From NCBI RefSeq assembly GCF_002959915.1, contig NZ_PPDE01000008.1:248001-312000 (forward strand): a stretch of 64,000 bases of DNA, written 5' to 3'. The notes beneath the pieces are model-generated. The model did not search any database, was not told the DNA's origin, and saw nothing but the letters and a program-made list of their open reading frames with translations. Position 1 is the first letter of the stretch; each line of letters begins with the position of its first letter. Shown here piece by piece: positions 1 to 7,985 of this stretch. The position numbers and the translations under genes were made by a program. This DNA comes from Veillonella atypica KON (GTDB taxonomy: Bacteria; Bacillota; Negativicutes; Veillonellales; Veillonellaceae).

Positions 1-183
1 TTTATACAGGAGACTATTGATTTTGTTGTGGCTCATGATGCATTAGCTGATGATGGTGTTTTAGTCTTGGAACATCATAAAGATGAGGCTTTCACCATGC
101 CACCAGAATGGGAATGTATAAAGGAACAAAAATTTGGTTACACCCTTGTTTCATATTTTGTGAAACATAGTGAAAGGAGTTAG
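1..183 (+). CDS. rsmD: 16S rRNA (guanine966-N2)-methyltransferase RsmD, C-terminal part
   Basis: This reading frame is open from the window edge and stops at TAG 181-183, so only the last 60 residues are visible. They contain a run of the type DDGVLVLEHHKDEAF followed by KFGYTLVSYF, which resembles the last strands of the RsmD Rossmann methyltransferase fold. RsmD methylates G966 of 16S rRNA. The catalytic (N/D)PPY motif would lie upstream of the window and cannot be checked. The downstream neighbour coaD supports the call, because rsmD-coaD pairs are common in Firmicutes. The stop codon lies just after the coaD ribosome binding site, so the two genes are probably co-transcribed and translationally coupled. 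Confidence 0.75.
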   Translation, partial: FIQETIDFVVAHDALADDGVLVLEHHKDEAFTMPPEWECIKEQKFGYTLVSYFVKHSERS

Positions 184-187
184 ACCC

Positions 188-679
188 TTGCGGATAGGAG
201 TTTGCCCAGGAAGTTTTGACCCCGTTACAAATGGTCACGTTGACATTTTTGAGCGCGGTAGTCGTCTCGTAGATAAGTTGATTATCGCTGTAAGTTCAAA
301 TCCTAATAAGAATTCATTGTTTACTATGGAAGAACGCGTTGAGATGATTCGAAATGCGGTTAAGCATATTCCTAATGTAGAAATCGACTGTACAGGTGGA
401 TTACTCATCGATTATGTTAAATCCAAAAATGCAAGTATTATTATTCGTGGACTTAGAGCTCTTAGTGATTTTGAATATGAATTTCAACGTGCTCTATTTG
501 CAAAATACTTGGATGATGATATTGAAACAGTGTTTATTATGACCAATAATAAATATTCTTTTGTAAGCTCAACAGGGATTCGTGAGTTAGCTAAATTTGG
601 TGGTAAGTTAGATGGACTTGTTCCTGACGATGTAAAGATAAAATTAGAAAAACGTTTTAACATCGATGGTAATAAATAA
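188..679 (+). CDS. coaD: Phosphopantetheine adenylyltransferase
   Basis: CoaD joins 4'-phosphopantetheine and ATP to give dephospho-CoA, the fourth step of CoA synthesis. The 163-residue length fits the family (about 160). The N-terminus reads MRIGVCPGSFDPVTNGH, with the TNGH form of the nucleotidyltransferase HxGH motif. The second signature, SSTGIRELAKFGG, is near the C-terminus. I place the start at TTG 188 because AAAGGAG (173-179) sits 8 nt upstream. The upstream GTG at 170 would add six residues, has no clear ribosome binding site, and would overlap rsmD. coaBC, for the preceding two steps, lies about 5 kb downstream. Confidence 0.95.
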   Translation: MRIGVCPGSFDPVTNGHVDIFERGSRLVDKLIIAVSSNPNKNSLFTMEERVEMIRNAVKHIPNVEIDCTGGLLIDYVKSKNASIIIRGLRALSDFEYEFQRALFAKYLDDDIETVFIMTNNKYSFVSSTGIRELAKFGGKLDGLVPDDVKIKLEKRFNIDGNK

Positions 680-693
680 TAGGAGTGAATTGT

Positions 694-1158
694 ATGAAAA
701 CAGAAAAATTACTTGAAGATTTAGAGGTTCTTATTGAATCTAGCAGCCGTATTCCTATGACTACAAAACGCATGGTTGAAGAAGATGAAATTATGCGTAT
801 TATCGATGCAATTCAAGAATCTTTACCACTTGAGCTCGATGAATCTCGTCGTATTGTGGCCGAAAAAGATAAAGTATTGGCTGATGCTCAACGTCAAGCT
901 GAAACATTAATCGATCAAGCCAAAGATTACATTGCTAAATTGACTGCTGAAAGTGAACTTGTTAAGCAAGCACAAGAACAAGCTAATCAAATTATCAATG
1001 CTGCAAACCAATCTTCTGAAGAGTTGAAATCTAGCTCTATTCAATATGCTGGTGACGTATTGAAATATGTAGAAAACAATTTAGAAAAAACGTTGGAAAG
1101 CCTTCGTCAAAACCGCGAAAGCTTGCAACAAAGTGAACAAAAAACTGAAAATCAATAA
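694..1158 (+). CDS. Coiled-coil protein of unknown function (ATP synthase b-subunit-like)
   Basis: A 154-residue hydrophilic protein rich in Glu, Gln, Lys and Ala. It has no signal peptide or membrane segment. Its central part (roughly residues 55-150) has the heptad-like pattern of a long alpha-helical coiled coil, for example DESRRIVAEKDKVLADAQRQ, similar to F-ATPase b subunits and DivIVA-type proteins. I see no catalytic motif. AGGAG at 681-685 is 8 nt before ATG 694, so this is preferred to the GTG at 685. It follows coaD by 14 nt, so it is in the same operon, and a bidirectional terminator follows. Small coiled-coil proteins occur next to coaD in related genomes. The function is unknown; a role in division or as a structural adaptor is only a guess. 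Confidence 0.75.
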   Translation: MKTEKLLEDLEVLIESSSRIPMTTKRMVEEDEIMRIIDAIQESLPLELDESRRIVAEKDKVLADAQRQAETLIDQAKDYIAKLTAESELVKQAQEQANQIINAANQSSEELKSSSIQYAGDVLKYVENNLEKTLESLRQNRESLQQSEQKTENQ

Positions 1159-1198
1159 TATATTGTAATTAGTACAGATAATGCTAATGATTGCAGAG

Positions 1199-1230
1199 AA
1201 AACCCCCGATAGGTATCTATCGGGGTTTTG
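1199..1230. terminator. Bidirectional intrinsic terminator
   Basis: A perfect 9-bp stem CCCCGATAG (1204-1212) / CTATCGGGG (1217-1225) has a GTAT loop. It is flanked by AAAA on the left and TTTT on the right. It lies between the converging genes at 694-1158 (+) and rqcH (-), so it can end transcription in both directions. Confidence 0.9.
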
Positions 1231-2949
1231 TTATTCCTCATACATAGGTGGTTTTTCTGGTTCAACAATCATTGTTTGATGAGTGTTAAAAATCACAAAT
1301 CCTAAAGGTGATTTAGGTGGTTTTTTGATATTTTTTATATATGTATAGTCTACAGGAACCTTTGATGAATGACGGGCCTTGCTAAAATAGGCAGCATATT
1401 TTGCTACTTGTGAAATGAGCATATCATCAGGTTCATGATTCGTACGTAAAATAAGATGGGAACCTTGAATATCCTGTGTATGAAACCACAAATCATTTGG
1501 TTTTGCAAAACGATGAGTTAAGTATTCATTTTGCTGGTTATTTCGTCCGATATAAAGTTCGCCTTCTGGGATTTCAAGATGAATGTAATTCGATTTTCCC
1601 AATTTATAGGAGAGAGGTTTTTTAGATTTCTTAATAATGCCTGCATCCATACATTCATGGCGTATTTCTTCTAGTGATTCTCTAGTTGTGGCTAAAGATA
1701 AACTGTATAAGATTGTTCTATAATATTTTAATTTTATCGTACTTTGGTCTAGTTGGTATTGGCCACTAATAATTCGATTCTTTAATTTTGTATATAGTTT
1801 GTAATACCATTGTCCATTTTCCACAATGGTCAATTCAGGTTTTAAGGGAATTGTTATAGTTTCTGCTGATTCTGAAAGTAAATTTTGTACGTCAATGGAA
1901 GATTGATAGTGAGCTTGTATATGACTATTAATCATCAAAAGATCACCATATAATTTATAGGTTTCCATCTTTTTAGTATCATCTAGTTCATCTTTAATCT
2001 TTTTGTGACGTAACTCTTCTTTTTTTATAGCATTAGCTATAATACGTTCCAATTCCTTGTCAGCCGTATGAATTGAACCCGTGTCAGCGATAGACTGTTC
2101 TATTGCTTTTGAGATGGTTGGATACGTTTCTATTAATGTACAATCCGTTTCCATTGGACATGGCATATATATTTTTTTACCATTTTCATTTTTATAGACA
2201 TATAATTGATTAGCGTTTAATAATTTTTCTTTTAAAGTTTCTAGAGCCCCTGATAATTTTTGAATTGCATCATCTGATAAGGCTTTTAGTTCTTCAGTGC
2301 CATCTAAATTAGATAATGTTAGAACATAATCTAATAGTGATTTACCAAATCCATTAAAGAGAGAGCGTATAGTATTAGTGACTGTACCAGATCCAAAGGA
2401 TGTAAGAAGATTTAATATTTCTTCCTCATTAAAATCTAGTAAAGATACACGATTAGAATTAGGTGGTAATTCATATGCCATCTTAGGACCTACTGAACGT
2501 TCTCTGTTCATTAATGGCGATACATGAATAATAGATTCTAAAATTATATCATTTTGCACAAAGATACAGTTAGAATATTTCCCCATAAGTTCAATATATA
2601 TCGATGTTGAGGTGATGGAACCATCCATTTCAAGCTTATCAATATGGATACAGAGGATACGATCTCCGTTAATTTGTTCTACAGATGTAATACGACTGCC
2701 CTCTATATGTTTGCGAAGAAACATACATAATGAACTAGGTTCTTTGGGTAAATCTTGGATAGGTTTACATAAATATATTGCAGGATTGGCACCTACAGTT
2801 ATCATCAGATTTACGTCTTGATTAGCATTACGTACTTTAAAAAGTAATGAGTGTTTATCTACTTGATAAAGTTTTTGTATTTGTCCACTCTGTAGGCTTT
2901 CATTTAATTCTCTTGCCAATACAGACATGGTTAATCCGTCTAAATTCAT
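1231..2949 (-). CDS. rqcH: NFACT-family ribosome quality control factor RqcH
   Basis: This 572-residue protein is a bacterial Rqc2/NEMF homologue, often annotated as fibronectin-binding protein FbpA. It binds obstructed 50S subunits carrying peptidyl-tRNA and recruits tRNA-Ala to add C-terminal alanine tails. The NFACT-N start (MNLDGLTMSVLARELNESL) is followed by a coiled-coil middle region (about 280-400). The C-terminal NFACT-R domain includes NDLWFHTQDIQGSHLIL, matching the conserved DLWFH motif. The length is typical. Read on the minus strand, GAAAGGATCACC precedes the ATG. It is a single gene convergent with the coaD operon and divergent from yicC. Confidence 0.93.
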   Translation of the reverse strand: MNLDGLTMSVLARELNESLQSGQIQKLYQVDKHSLLFKVRNANQDVNLMITVGANPAIYLCKPIQDLPKEPSSLCMFLRKHIEGSRITSVEQINGDRILCIHIDKLEMDGSITSTSIYIELMGKYSNCIFVQNDIILESIIHVSPLMNRERSVGPKMAYELPPNSNRVSLLDFNEEEILNLLTSFGSGTVTNTIRSLFNGFGKSLLDYVLTLSNLDGTEELKALSDDAIQKLSGALETLKEKLLNANQLYVYKNENGKKIYMPCPMETDCTLIETYPTISKAIEQSIADTGSIHTADKELERIIANAIKKEELRHKKIKDELDDTKKMETYKLYGDLLMINSHIQAHYQSSIDVQNLLSESAETITIPLKPELTIVENGQWYYKLYTKLKNRIISGQYQLDQSTIKLKYYRTILYSLSLATTRESLEEIRHECMDAGIIKKSKKPLSYKLGKSNYIHLEIPEGELYIGRNNQQNEYLTHRFAKPNDLWFHTQDIQGSHLILRTNHEPDDMLISQVAKYAAYFSKARHSSKVPVDYTYIKNIKKPPKSPLGFVIFNTHQTMIVEPEKPPMYEE

Positions 2950-2987
2950 GGTGATCCTTTCATTTGGTAACTCACAATGTATAGTTT

Positions 2988-2996
2988 AGTATAACA
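2988..2996 (-). promoter_or_regulatory. Candidate extended -10 promoter of rqcH
   Basis: On the minus strand this reads TGTTATACT, an extended -10 element about 40 nt before the rqcH start codon. No good -35 hexamer is visible, which extended -10 promoters can tolerate. The same 107-bp gap must also hold a promoter for yicC; TACAAT at 3030-3035 is a weak candidate for that. Confidence 0.35.
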
Positions 2997-3056
2997 TAGA
3001 TAATTAATAGATATCTTTAAAATTCGTGATACAATATATAAAAAGGAGGTTCTTCC

Positions 3057-3938
3057 ATGAATAGCATGACGGGATTTGGGCGAGCAACTCAAATTGTAGA
3101 TGGTTTACAATGTATCATAGAAATTAAATCTGTTAATTCTAGATTTTTAGATCTCAACATACGAAGTCCTAAACAAGTTAATTCTGTAGAGCATAGTATC
3201 CGTAAATGTATACAAAAAACCATACATCGAGGTAAAGTTGATGTGTTTGTAACATTGCAGGATGTAGCGGATAGAGAAAAACAATTCATAATAAATAGTT
3301 CTTTAAAACATCAAATTCAAGACTTACTGGTATCAGAAGGATTTTATAGGGAGCCTCAAGAGGTACCTTTATCGGCAGTGATGGCCATATCCAATGATTG
3401 GGTACAAATCCAAGATTCTGAAGTTACAGAAGATGTACTTCAGTCTTTAGTTACTGATACTACAACTAATGCACTTAATGCATTAGTCAGTATGCGACAA
3501 TCTGAGGGGATTCATATTCAACAAGATTTGTTACACCGGCTTTCACAAATGACAAATATTATAGAAGACATTAACAGTCATAAAGCCGATGCTGTTATTG
3601 CTTATAAAGAAAATTTGCGAACTAAAATGATGGACTATGTGGACGGTCTTGACATTACTGCCAATGAAGATCGTTTACTACAAGAAGTTGCTATTATGGC
3701 TGACAAAACTGATATTACGGAAGAGATTGTCCGATTTAGGTCTCATGTGGTACAATTAACAAATACACTTAAGATGGATGAACCGATTGGTCGTAAGTTA
3801 GATTTTATCATTCAAGAGATGAATCGTGAGGTTAATACGATTGGCTCAAAAGCGATGGATATAACACTGACAGACCATGTGGTACAATTGAAATGTGAAT
3901 TAGAAAAAATTAGAGAACAAGTACAGAATATTGAGTAA
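3057..3938 (+). CDS. yicC: YicC/YloC-family endoribonuclease
   Basis: A 293-residue protein of the YicC family, whose E. coli member is an endoribonuclease. The N-terminus MNSMTGFGRA is the family hallmark. The C-terminal DUF1732-type region includes EVAIMADKTDITEEIVRFRSH and ends with the typical GRKLDFIIQEMNREVNTIGSK. The length matches the family (about 290). A strong AAGGAGG lies 9 nt upstream of the ATG. It is followed by remA, gmk, rpoZ and coaBC, the order seen in many Firmicutes (yloC-remA-gmk-rpoZ-coaBC), so it probably heads that operon. The exact RNA target in this organism cannot be read from the sequence. Confidence 0.93.
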   Translation: MNSMTGFGRATQIVDGLQCIIEIKSVNSRFLDLNIRSPKQVNSVEHSIRKCIQKTIHRGKVDVFVTLQDVADREKQFIINSSLKHQIQDLLVSEGFYREPQEVPLSAVMAISNDWVQIQDSEVTEDVLQSLVTDTTTNALNALVSMRQSEGIHIQQDLLHRLSQMTNIIEDINSHKADAVIAYKENLRTKMMDYVDGLDITANEDRLLQEVAIMADKTDITEEIVRFRSHVVQLTNTLKMDEPIGRKLDFIIQEMNREVNTIGSKAMDITLTDHVVQLKCELEKIREQVQNIE

Positions 3939-3950
3939 GGAGGTCTATTT

Positions 3951-4220
3951 ATGAGTATCCAATTACTAAACATTGGTTTTGGTAATATGGTTTCTGCTAA
4001 TCGCGTTATCGCTATTATTAGTCCTGAATCTGCACCTATTAAACGCATGGTTCAAGATGCAAGAGATAAAAGTCTCCTCATAGATGCAACCTATGGACGT
4101 AAAACTCGGGCTGTGCTCGTTATGGATAGTGGGCAAATCGTTTTGTCAGCTATTCAACCTGAAACGGTGGCACATCGTATTGTGCAACACGAAGTCGATG
4201 AAGATACTGTAGAAGCTTAG
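3951..4220 (+). CDS. remA: RemA-family DNA-binding regulator
   Basis: An 89-residue protein of the RemA/DUF370 family. In Bacillus subtilis RemA is a ring-shaped DNA-binding activator of biofilm matrix and osmoprotectant genes. Visible family features are the start [21 protein letters not shown], the central [12 protein letters not shown], and [24 protein letters not shown] lies just upstream of the ATG. It sits 12 nt after yicC and 8 nt before gmk, as in Bacillus. The regulatory role here is inferred from family membership; no target sites were identified in this window. Confidence 0.93.
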   Translation: MSIQLLNIGFGNMVSANRVIAIISPESAPIKRMVQDARDKSLLIDATYGRKTRAVLVMDSGQIVLSAIQPETVAHRIVQHEVDEDTVEA

Positions 4221-4228
4221 GAGTTAAT

Positions 4229-4858
4229 ATGGCAGATCGAGGTTTATTAATTGTTATCTCCGGCCCATCTGGTGCAGGCAAGGGAACGATTTGTTCTAAT
4301 ATACGAGGTGAAATGCCTAATCTTGTATATTCTGTATCTATGACCACACGTGAACCTCGGGTTGGAGAAAAGGAAGGAACTAATTATTTCTTCCGCACAA
4401 AAGAAGAATTTGAATCATTATTGTCAGAAGATGCATTTTTAGAGTATGCTAAGGTATATGATAATTATTATGGCACCCCAAAACAACATGTGATGAATTT
4501 GTTGGATGAAGGGAAGAGTGTACTTCTTGAAATCGATATTCAAGGTGCTATGCAAGTTAAAGAGCGATTTAGTGATGCCGTATTTATTTATATTGTGCCA
4601 CCGTCTTTAACCGAATTATCTGAACGTCTTCATAATCGAGGAACTGATGCAAAAGAGGTTATCGATAAGCGTTTATCATTGGCATGTTCTGAGTTAGCAT
4701 TAGCTCATCGTTATGATTATATTGTGGTCAATGATGATTTAGAGGATGCGTCTTTAAAGGTTGCTTCTATATTGCGTGCTGAAGCTTGTAAAATCAGTCG
4801 TAATAAAGAGCAAATTCAATATATTTATAAGCAATATCAAGAGTCTAAGGAGAAGTGA
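4229..4858 (+). CDS. gmk: Guanylate kinase
   Basis: This enzyme phosphorylates GMP to GDP with ATP and feeds GTP and dGTP pools. The 209-residue length is normal. The P-loop GPSGAGKGT is near residue 11. The GMP-binding region with SMTTREPRVGEKEGTNYFF follows, then the lid sequence with DIQGAMQVKERF. AGGAG at 4220-4224 lies close upstream. It is the third gene of the yicC operon and nearly abuts rpoZ, a frequent pairing. Confidence 0.97.
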   Translation: MADRGLLIVISGPSGAGKGTICSNIRGEMPNLVYSVSMTTREPRVGEKEGTNYFFRTKEEFESLLSEDAFLEYAKVYDNYYGTPKQHVMNLLDEGKSVLLEIDIQGAMQVKERFSDAVFIYIVPPSLTELSERLHNRGTDAKEVIDKRLSLACSELALAHRYDYIVVNDDLEDASLKVASILRAEACKISRNKEQIQYIYKQYQESKEK

Positions 4859-4862
4859 TAGT

Positions 4863-5078
4863 ATGATGGTAAAACCTCCATTGAAAGCATTGGAAAAACG
4901 TGTAGATAGTAAATATACATTGGTAACGCTAGCAGCTAAACGCGCTCGCGAGTTGACCGATGGTGAAGAATGTCTTGCTACAGATATTCATAATACAGAT
5001 AAACCTGTATCTTTAGCATTCTATGAGATTGCTGAAGGTGAAGTAACATATAAACGCACTAAAGAAGGTATTAAATAA
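4863..5078 (+). CDS. rpoZ: RNA polymerase omega subunit
   Basis: Omega assists folding and stability of the beta' subunit in RNA polymerase. The 71-residue product starts MMVKPPLKALEKRVDSKYTL and contains AAKRARELTDG, the conserved omega helix. AAGGAG (4847-4852) is 10 nt before ATG 4863. A second ATG at 4866 is possible but further from the site. The longer open frame that begins inside gmk is not needed. An intrinsic terminator follows directly, so transcription into coaBC may be partly attenuated. Confidence 0.93.
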   Translation: MMVKPPLKALEKRVDSKYTLVTLAAKRARELTDGEECLATDIHNTDKPVSLAFYEIAEGEVTYKRTKEGIK

Positions 5079-5086
5079 TTTTACTC

Positions 5087-5120
5087 AAAATTCCTTGTAC
5101 ATTTTGTACAAGGAATTTTT
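5087..5120 (+). terminator. Intrinsic terminator between rpoZ and coaBC
   Basis: Perfect arms AAAATTCCTTGTACA (5087-5101) and TGTACAAGGAATTTT (5105-5119) with a TTT loop and a T-run. The 3' side lies against the coaBC ribosome binding site (AAAAGGAG), so the hairpin could also affect coaBC translation. Confidence 0.8.
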
Positions 5121-5132
5121 AAAAGGAGAATT

Positions 5133-6335
5133 ATGAAAGGGAAACATATTATCGTAGGTGTTTCAGCAGGTATTGCTGCATATAAAGCAATTGAAGTGGT
5201 AAGTCGTTTGCGAAAAGCTGGGGCAGAGGTCAAAGTGGTAATGACGAAAAATGCTACTCATATTGCGACACCTATGACATTTGGTGAAATTAGTGGTCAT
5301 CCTGTAGCTGTTGATATGTGGGAAGAAATCCACGATTGGAATGTAGAACATATTGCTCTTGCAACCTGGGCTGATGCCTATATTGTGGTACCAGCCACAG
5401 CTAATGTAATTGGTAAAATACGAGCTGGTATTGCCGATGATATGCTCACTACAACAATTATGGCAACGCCAGCACCTAAATTTTTATGTCCTGCTATGAA
5501 TACAGAGATGTTCAATAATCCTATTGTACAGAGAAATTTAAAGGATTTATCATCTTTGGGATACCATATTATGCAACCCGATGCTGGTTGGCTAGCTTGT
5601 GGCGTAACAGGTGTGGGTAGACTACCAGCACCAGAAGAGATTGTTAATTGGTTGACAGAAGAATTACATTCTCTAGATGGGACTGGTAAATTAGCTGGTA
5701 AGACTATTCTTGTTACAGCTGGTGGAACACAAGAAAATATTGACCCTGTTAGATATATAGGTAACAGATCTAGTGGAAAGATGGGATATGCCATTGCGGC
5801 TGCTGCTGTTAAGGAAAAGGCTCGCGTAATTCTAGTGAGTGCCCCTACATCATTAGAGATTCCTAAAGGTGTTGAGTATGTGCCTGTAGATTCTGCGGAA
5901 TCTATGCAGGAGGCTGTTAATTCCTATTACGAATCAACAGATGTGGTGATAATGGCTGCGGCTGTTTCAGATTTTAGGGTGGCTAATAAAGCGCCTCAAA
6001 AAATCAAAAAAATGGAATCTATGACTTTAGATCTCGTAAAGAATCCGGATATACTTAAAGGACTGGGAGAGCATAAAACCCATCAATTACTGGTTGGTTT
6101 TGCTGCAGAAACAGAACATGTTGTCGATTACGGCATGGATAAAGTACGTCGCAAAAACCTTGATATGTTAGTAGCTAATGATGTAAGCAAATCAAATGCT
6201 GGATTTAATGTAGATACGAATGAAGGCTATTTTTTATATCCTAATAAAGAGCCTAAAATAATGCCAAATATGCAAAAATCAGAATTGGCTAGATACATTA
6301 TTGGAGAAGTTATTGAATTGTTAGCTGTAAAATAG
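5133..6335 (+). CDS. coaBC: Bifunctional phosphopantothenoylcysteine decarboxylase / phosphopantothenate-cysteine ligase
   Basis: CoaBC converts phosphopantothenate and cysteine to 4'-phosphopantetheine. The 400-residue fusion has the FMN-dependent CoaC part first. Its markers are VGVSAGIAAYKA at the N-terminus, PAMNTEMFNNP near residue 125, and LACGVTGVGR near residue 155 with the flap cysteine. The CoaB ligase part begins near residue 190 (ILVTAGGTQENIDPVRYIGN) and includes AAAVSDFR and NDVSKSNAGF. AAAAGGAG lies about 9 nt before ATG. It closes the yicC-remA-gmk-rpoZ cluster. No terminator is visible after the stop; decayed DNA follows. Confidence 0.96.
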   Translation: MKGKHIIVGVSAGIAAYKAIEVVSRLRKAGAEVKVVMTKNATHIATPMTFGEISGHPVAVDMWEEIHDWNVEHIALATWADAYIVVPATANVIGKIRAGIADDMLTTTIMATPAPKFLCPAMNTEMFNNPIVQRNLKDLSSLGYHIMQPDAGWLACGVTGVGRLPAPEEIVNWLTEELHSLDGTGKLAGKTILVTAGGTQENIDPVRYIGNRSSGKMGYAIAAAAVKEKARVILVSAPTSLEIPKGVEYVPVDSAESMQEAVNSYYESTDVVIMAAAVSDFRVANKAPQKIKKMESMTLDLVKNPDILKGLGEHKTHQLLVGFAAETEHVVDYGMDKVRRKNLDMLVANDVSKSNAGFNVDTNEGYFLYPNKEPKIMPNMQKSELARYIIGEVIELLAVK

Positions 6336-6356
6336 CTTATGTAATGTTGTCTATAG

Positions 6357-6510
6357 TTTGTAGGTGTAGTCGCATTACCATTGGCTATGGCGTTTACAAT
6401 AGCTAGTGGTGTTACACTGCAAGCTGGTATATATACTGCTATTATTGATGAGCATAGCTAAACTAGGCAATGTGATTAGATATATATCAGCGCCTGTTAT
6501 CATAAAGTGA
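6357..6510 (+). pseudogene. Remnant of a SulP-family anion permease
   Basis: Frame starting at 6357 gives FVGVVALPLAMAFTIASGV and then TLQAGIYTAIIDEHS before a stop at 6459. This strongly resembles the first membrane segments of SulP permeases (consensus of the type GvvALPlAmAFaIASGv then GiYtAii). A second piece in another frame (6448-6510) reads AKLGNVIRYISAPVIIK, similar to the later SulP element ending PVIVGF. The roughly 100 residues expected between the two are missing. No ribosome binding site or start is present and stops flank both pieces. I read this as the decayed stump of a deleted gene. The first piece is clear; the second is weaker. Confidence 0.6.
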
Positions 6511-6516
6511 ATTAAC

Positions 6517-6545
6517 TTGATTTTTCTACAAAAATGGTATACAAT
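6517..6545 (+). promoter_or_regulatory. Promoter of the metK riboswitch transcript
   Basis: TTGATT (6517-6522), a 17-nt spacer and TACAAT (6540-6545) form a good sigma-A-type promoter. The predicted start near 6552 is about 10 nt before the SAM riboswitch. Confidence 0.65.
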
Positions 6546-6560
6546 TTATATCGTAATTTA

Positions 6561-6656
6561 ACTCATCAAGAGTAGTGGAGGGAAAGGCCCGTTGAAGCTA
6601 CAGCAACCCTTTTTAAAAGAAGGTGCTAATTCCAACAGTCATGGACTGATAGATGG
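6561..6656 (+). ncRNA. SAM-I (S-box) riboswitch
   Basis: The leader holds the S-box core in order. The P1 strand CTCATC is followed by AAGAG, then GTGGAGGGA...GGCCCGTTGAAGC and CAGCAACC. GGTGCTAATTCC follows, and the closing strand GATGGG is at 6651-6656. It binds S-adenosylmethionine. A terminator follows immediately, so high SAM should stop transcription before metK, the SAM synthetase gene. This is the expected feedback arrangement. Confidence 0.95.
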
Positions 6657-6660
6657 GTCT

Positions 6661-6690
6661 CCCTCATGAGAGACCATGAGGGATTTTTTT
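6661..6690 (+). terminator. Riboswitch-controlled terminator upstream of metK
   Basis: Perfect arms CCCTCATG (6661-6668) and CATGAGGG (6675-6682) with an AGAGAC loop, then A and seven T. It is the expression platform of the SAM riboswitch. Confidence 0.92.
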
Positions 6691-6706
6691 ATTATAGGAG
6701 GCAAAA

Positions 6707-7897
6707 ATGGCAGAAAAACATATGTTTTTTACTTCTGAATCCGTTACGGAAGGCCATCCAGATAAAATAGCTGACCAAATTTCTGATGCTGTTTTGGATG
6801 CGATTATTGAAAAAGATCCAAAGGCTCGTGTAGCTTGTGAAACACTTGTGACTACAGGTTTAGTCCATGTCGTAGGGGAAATCTCTACAAGCACATATGT
6901 TGATATTCCTCGTGTAGTACGTGATACAATTCGAGAAATTGGTTATACTCGTGCAAAATATGGTTTCGATTGTGACACTTGTGGTGTGTTAGTATCTATT
7001 GATGAACAATCTGCAGATATCGCTATGGGTGTAGACGAAGCATTAGAATCTAAAGATGGTAATAGCGAAATCAATGATAAAATTGGCGCTGGTGACCAAG
7101 GCATGATGTTTGGTTACGCAACAAATGAAACACCTGAATATATGCCTATGCCAATTTCTTTAGCACATCGTTTATCCCGTCGTTTAGCAGAAGTTCGTAA
7201 GAATGGCACATTAACATATCTTCGTCCAGATGGTAAAACACAAGTTACTGTAGAATATGTTGACAATCAACCTAAACGTATTGATACAATCGTTATTTCT
7301 ACGCAACATAGCCCAGAAGTAACACAAGAGCAAATTAAAAATGATTTGAAACGCTATGTTATCGATGCAGCACTTCCTGCAGAATTCATCGATGAAAACA
7401 CTAAATTCTTCATTAATCCTACAGGTCGTTTCGTTATCGGCGGTCCTCATGGTGATGCTGGTTTAACAGGTCGTAAAATCATCGTTGATACGTATGGTGG
7501 TATGGCTCGTCATGGTGGCGGTGCTTTCTCTGGTAAGGATCCTTCCAAGGTTGACCGTTCCGCAGCATATGCAGCTCGTTACGTAGCTAAAAATGTTGTA
7601 GCTGCAGGTCTCGCAGATAAATGCGAAGTACAAGTAGCGTATGCGATTGGTGTTGCAAAACCTGTATCCATTTTAGTTGATACATTTGGTACTGCTAAGA
7701 TTGCAGAAGAAAAAATTCAAGAATTAGTAAGCAAACATTTCGACTTGCGCCCAGCAGGTATCATTGAAATGCTTGATTTATTAAAGCCTCATTATCGTAA
7801 GACGGCTGCGTATGGTCACTTTGGTAGAACTGATGTTGATCTTCCATGGGAACGTACTGATAAAGCTGATATTTTACGTCACGAAACTGGCTTATAA
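6707..7897 (+). CDS. metK: S-adenosylmethionine synthetase
   Basis: MetK makes SAM from methionine and ATP. The 396-residue length is normal. Near the N-terminus is [20 protein letters not shown] with the ATP-binding His/Asp. [12 protein letters not shown] lies near residue 125 and [19 protein letters not shown] near residue 267. All are highly conserved signatures. AGGAGG is 6 nt before the ATG. It is a single-gene transcript: a SAM-I riboswitch precedes it and a strong terminator follows. SAM made here is used by several methyltransferases and radical-SAM enzymes encoded in the window. Confidence 0.98.
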   Translation: MAEKHMFFTSESVTEGHPDKIADQISDAVLDAIIEKDPKARVACETLVTTGLVHVVGEISTSTYVDIPRVVRDTIREIGYTRAKYGFDCDTCGVLVSIDEQSADIAMGVDEALESKDGNSEINDKIGAGDQGMMFGYATNETPEYMPMPISLAHRLSRRLAEVRKNGTLTYLRPDGKTQVTVEYVDNQPKRIDTIVISTQHSPEVTQEQIKNDLKRYVIDAALPAEFIDENTKFFINPTGRFVIGGPHGDAGLTGRKIIVDTYGGMARHGGGAFSGKDPSKVDRSAAYAARYVAKNVVAAGLADKCEVQVAYAIGVAKPVSILVDTFGTAKIAEEKIQELVSKHFDLRPAGIIEMLDLLKPHYRKTAAYGHFGRTDVDLPWERTDKADILRHETGL

Positions 7898-7901
7898 TAG
7901 T

Positions 7902-7937
7902 AAAGACTTAGTAGACTTGTCTACTAAGTCTTTTTTT
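7902..7937 (+). terminator. Intrinsic terminator after metK
   Basis: Arms AGACTTAGTAGA (7904-7915) and TCTACTAAGTCT (7920-7931) form a perfect 12-bp stem with a 4-nt loop, followed by a T-run. Confidence 0.92.
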
Positions 7938-7952
7938 ATCTCCTCTAGGATA

Positions 7953-7961
7953 TGTTATAAT
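7953..7961 (+). promoter_or_regulatory. Extended -10 promoter for priA
   Basis: TGTTATAAT is a consensus extended -10 (TGnTATAAT) about 25 nt before the priA ATG. The -35 region overlaps the metK terminator T-run and shows no good hexamer. It would begin the priA-def-fmt operon. Confidence 0.5.
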
Positions 7962-7985
7962 AATTAGATTAGAGGAGGTGAACTA

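Noticed and set aside
4761-4862. N-terminal extension of rpoZ into gmk
   Set aside because: Omega proteins are about 70 residues and AAGGAG directs ATG 4863.
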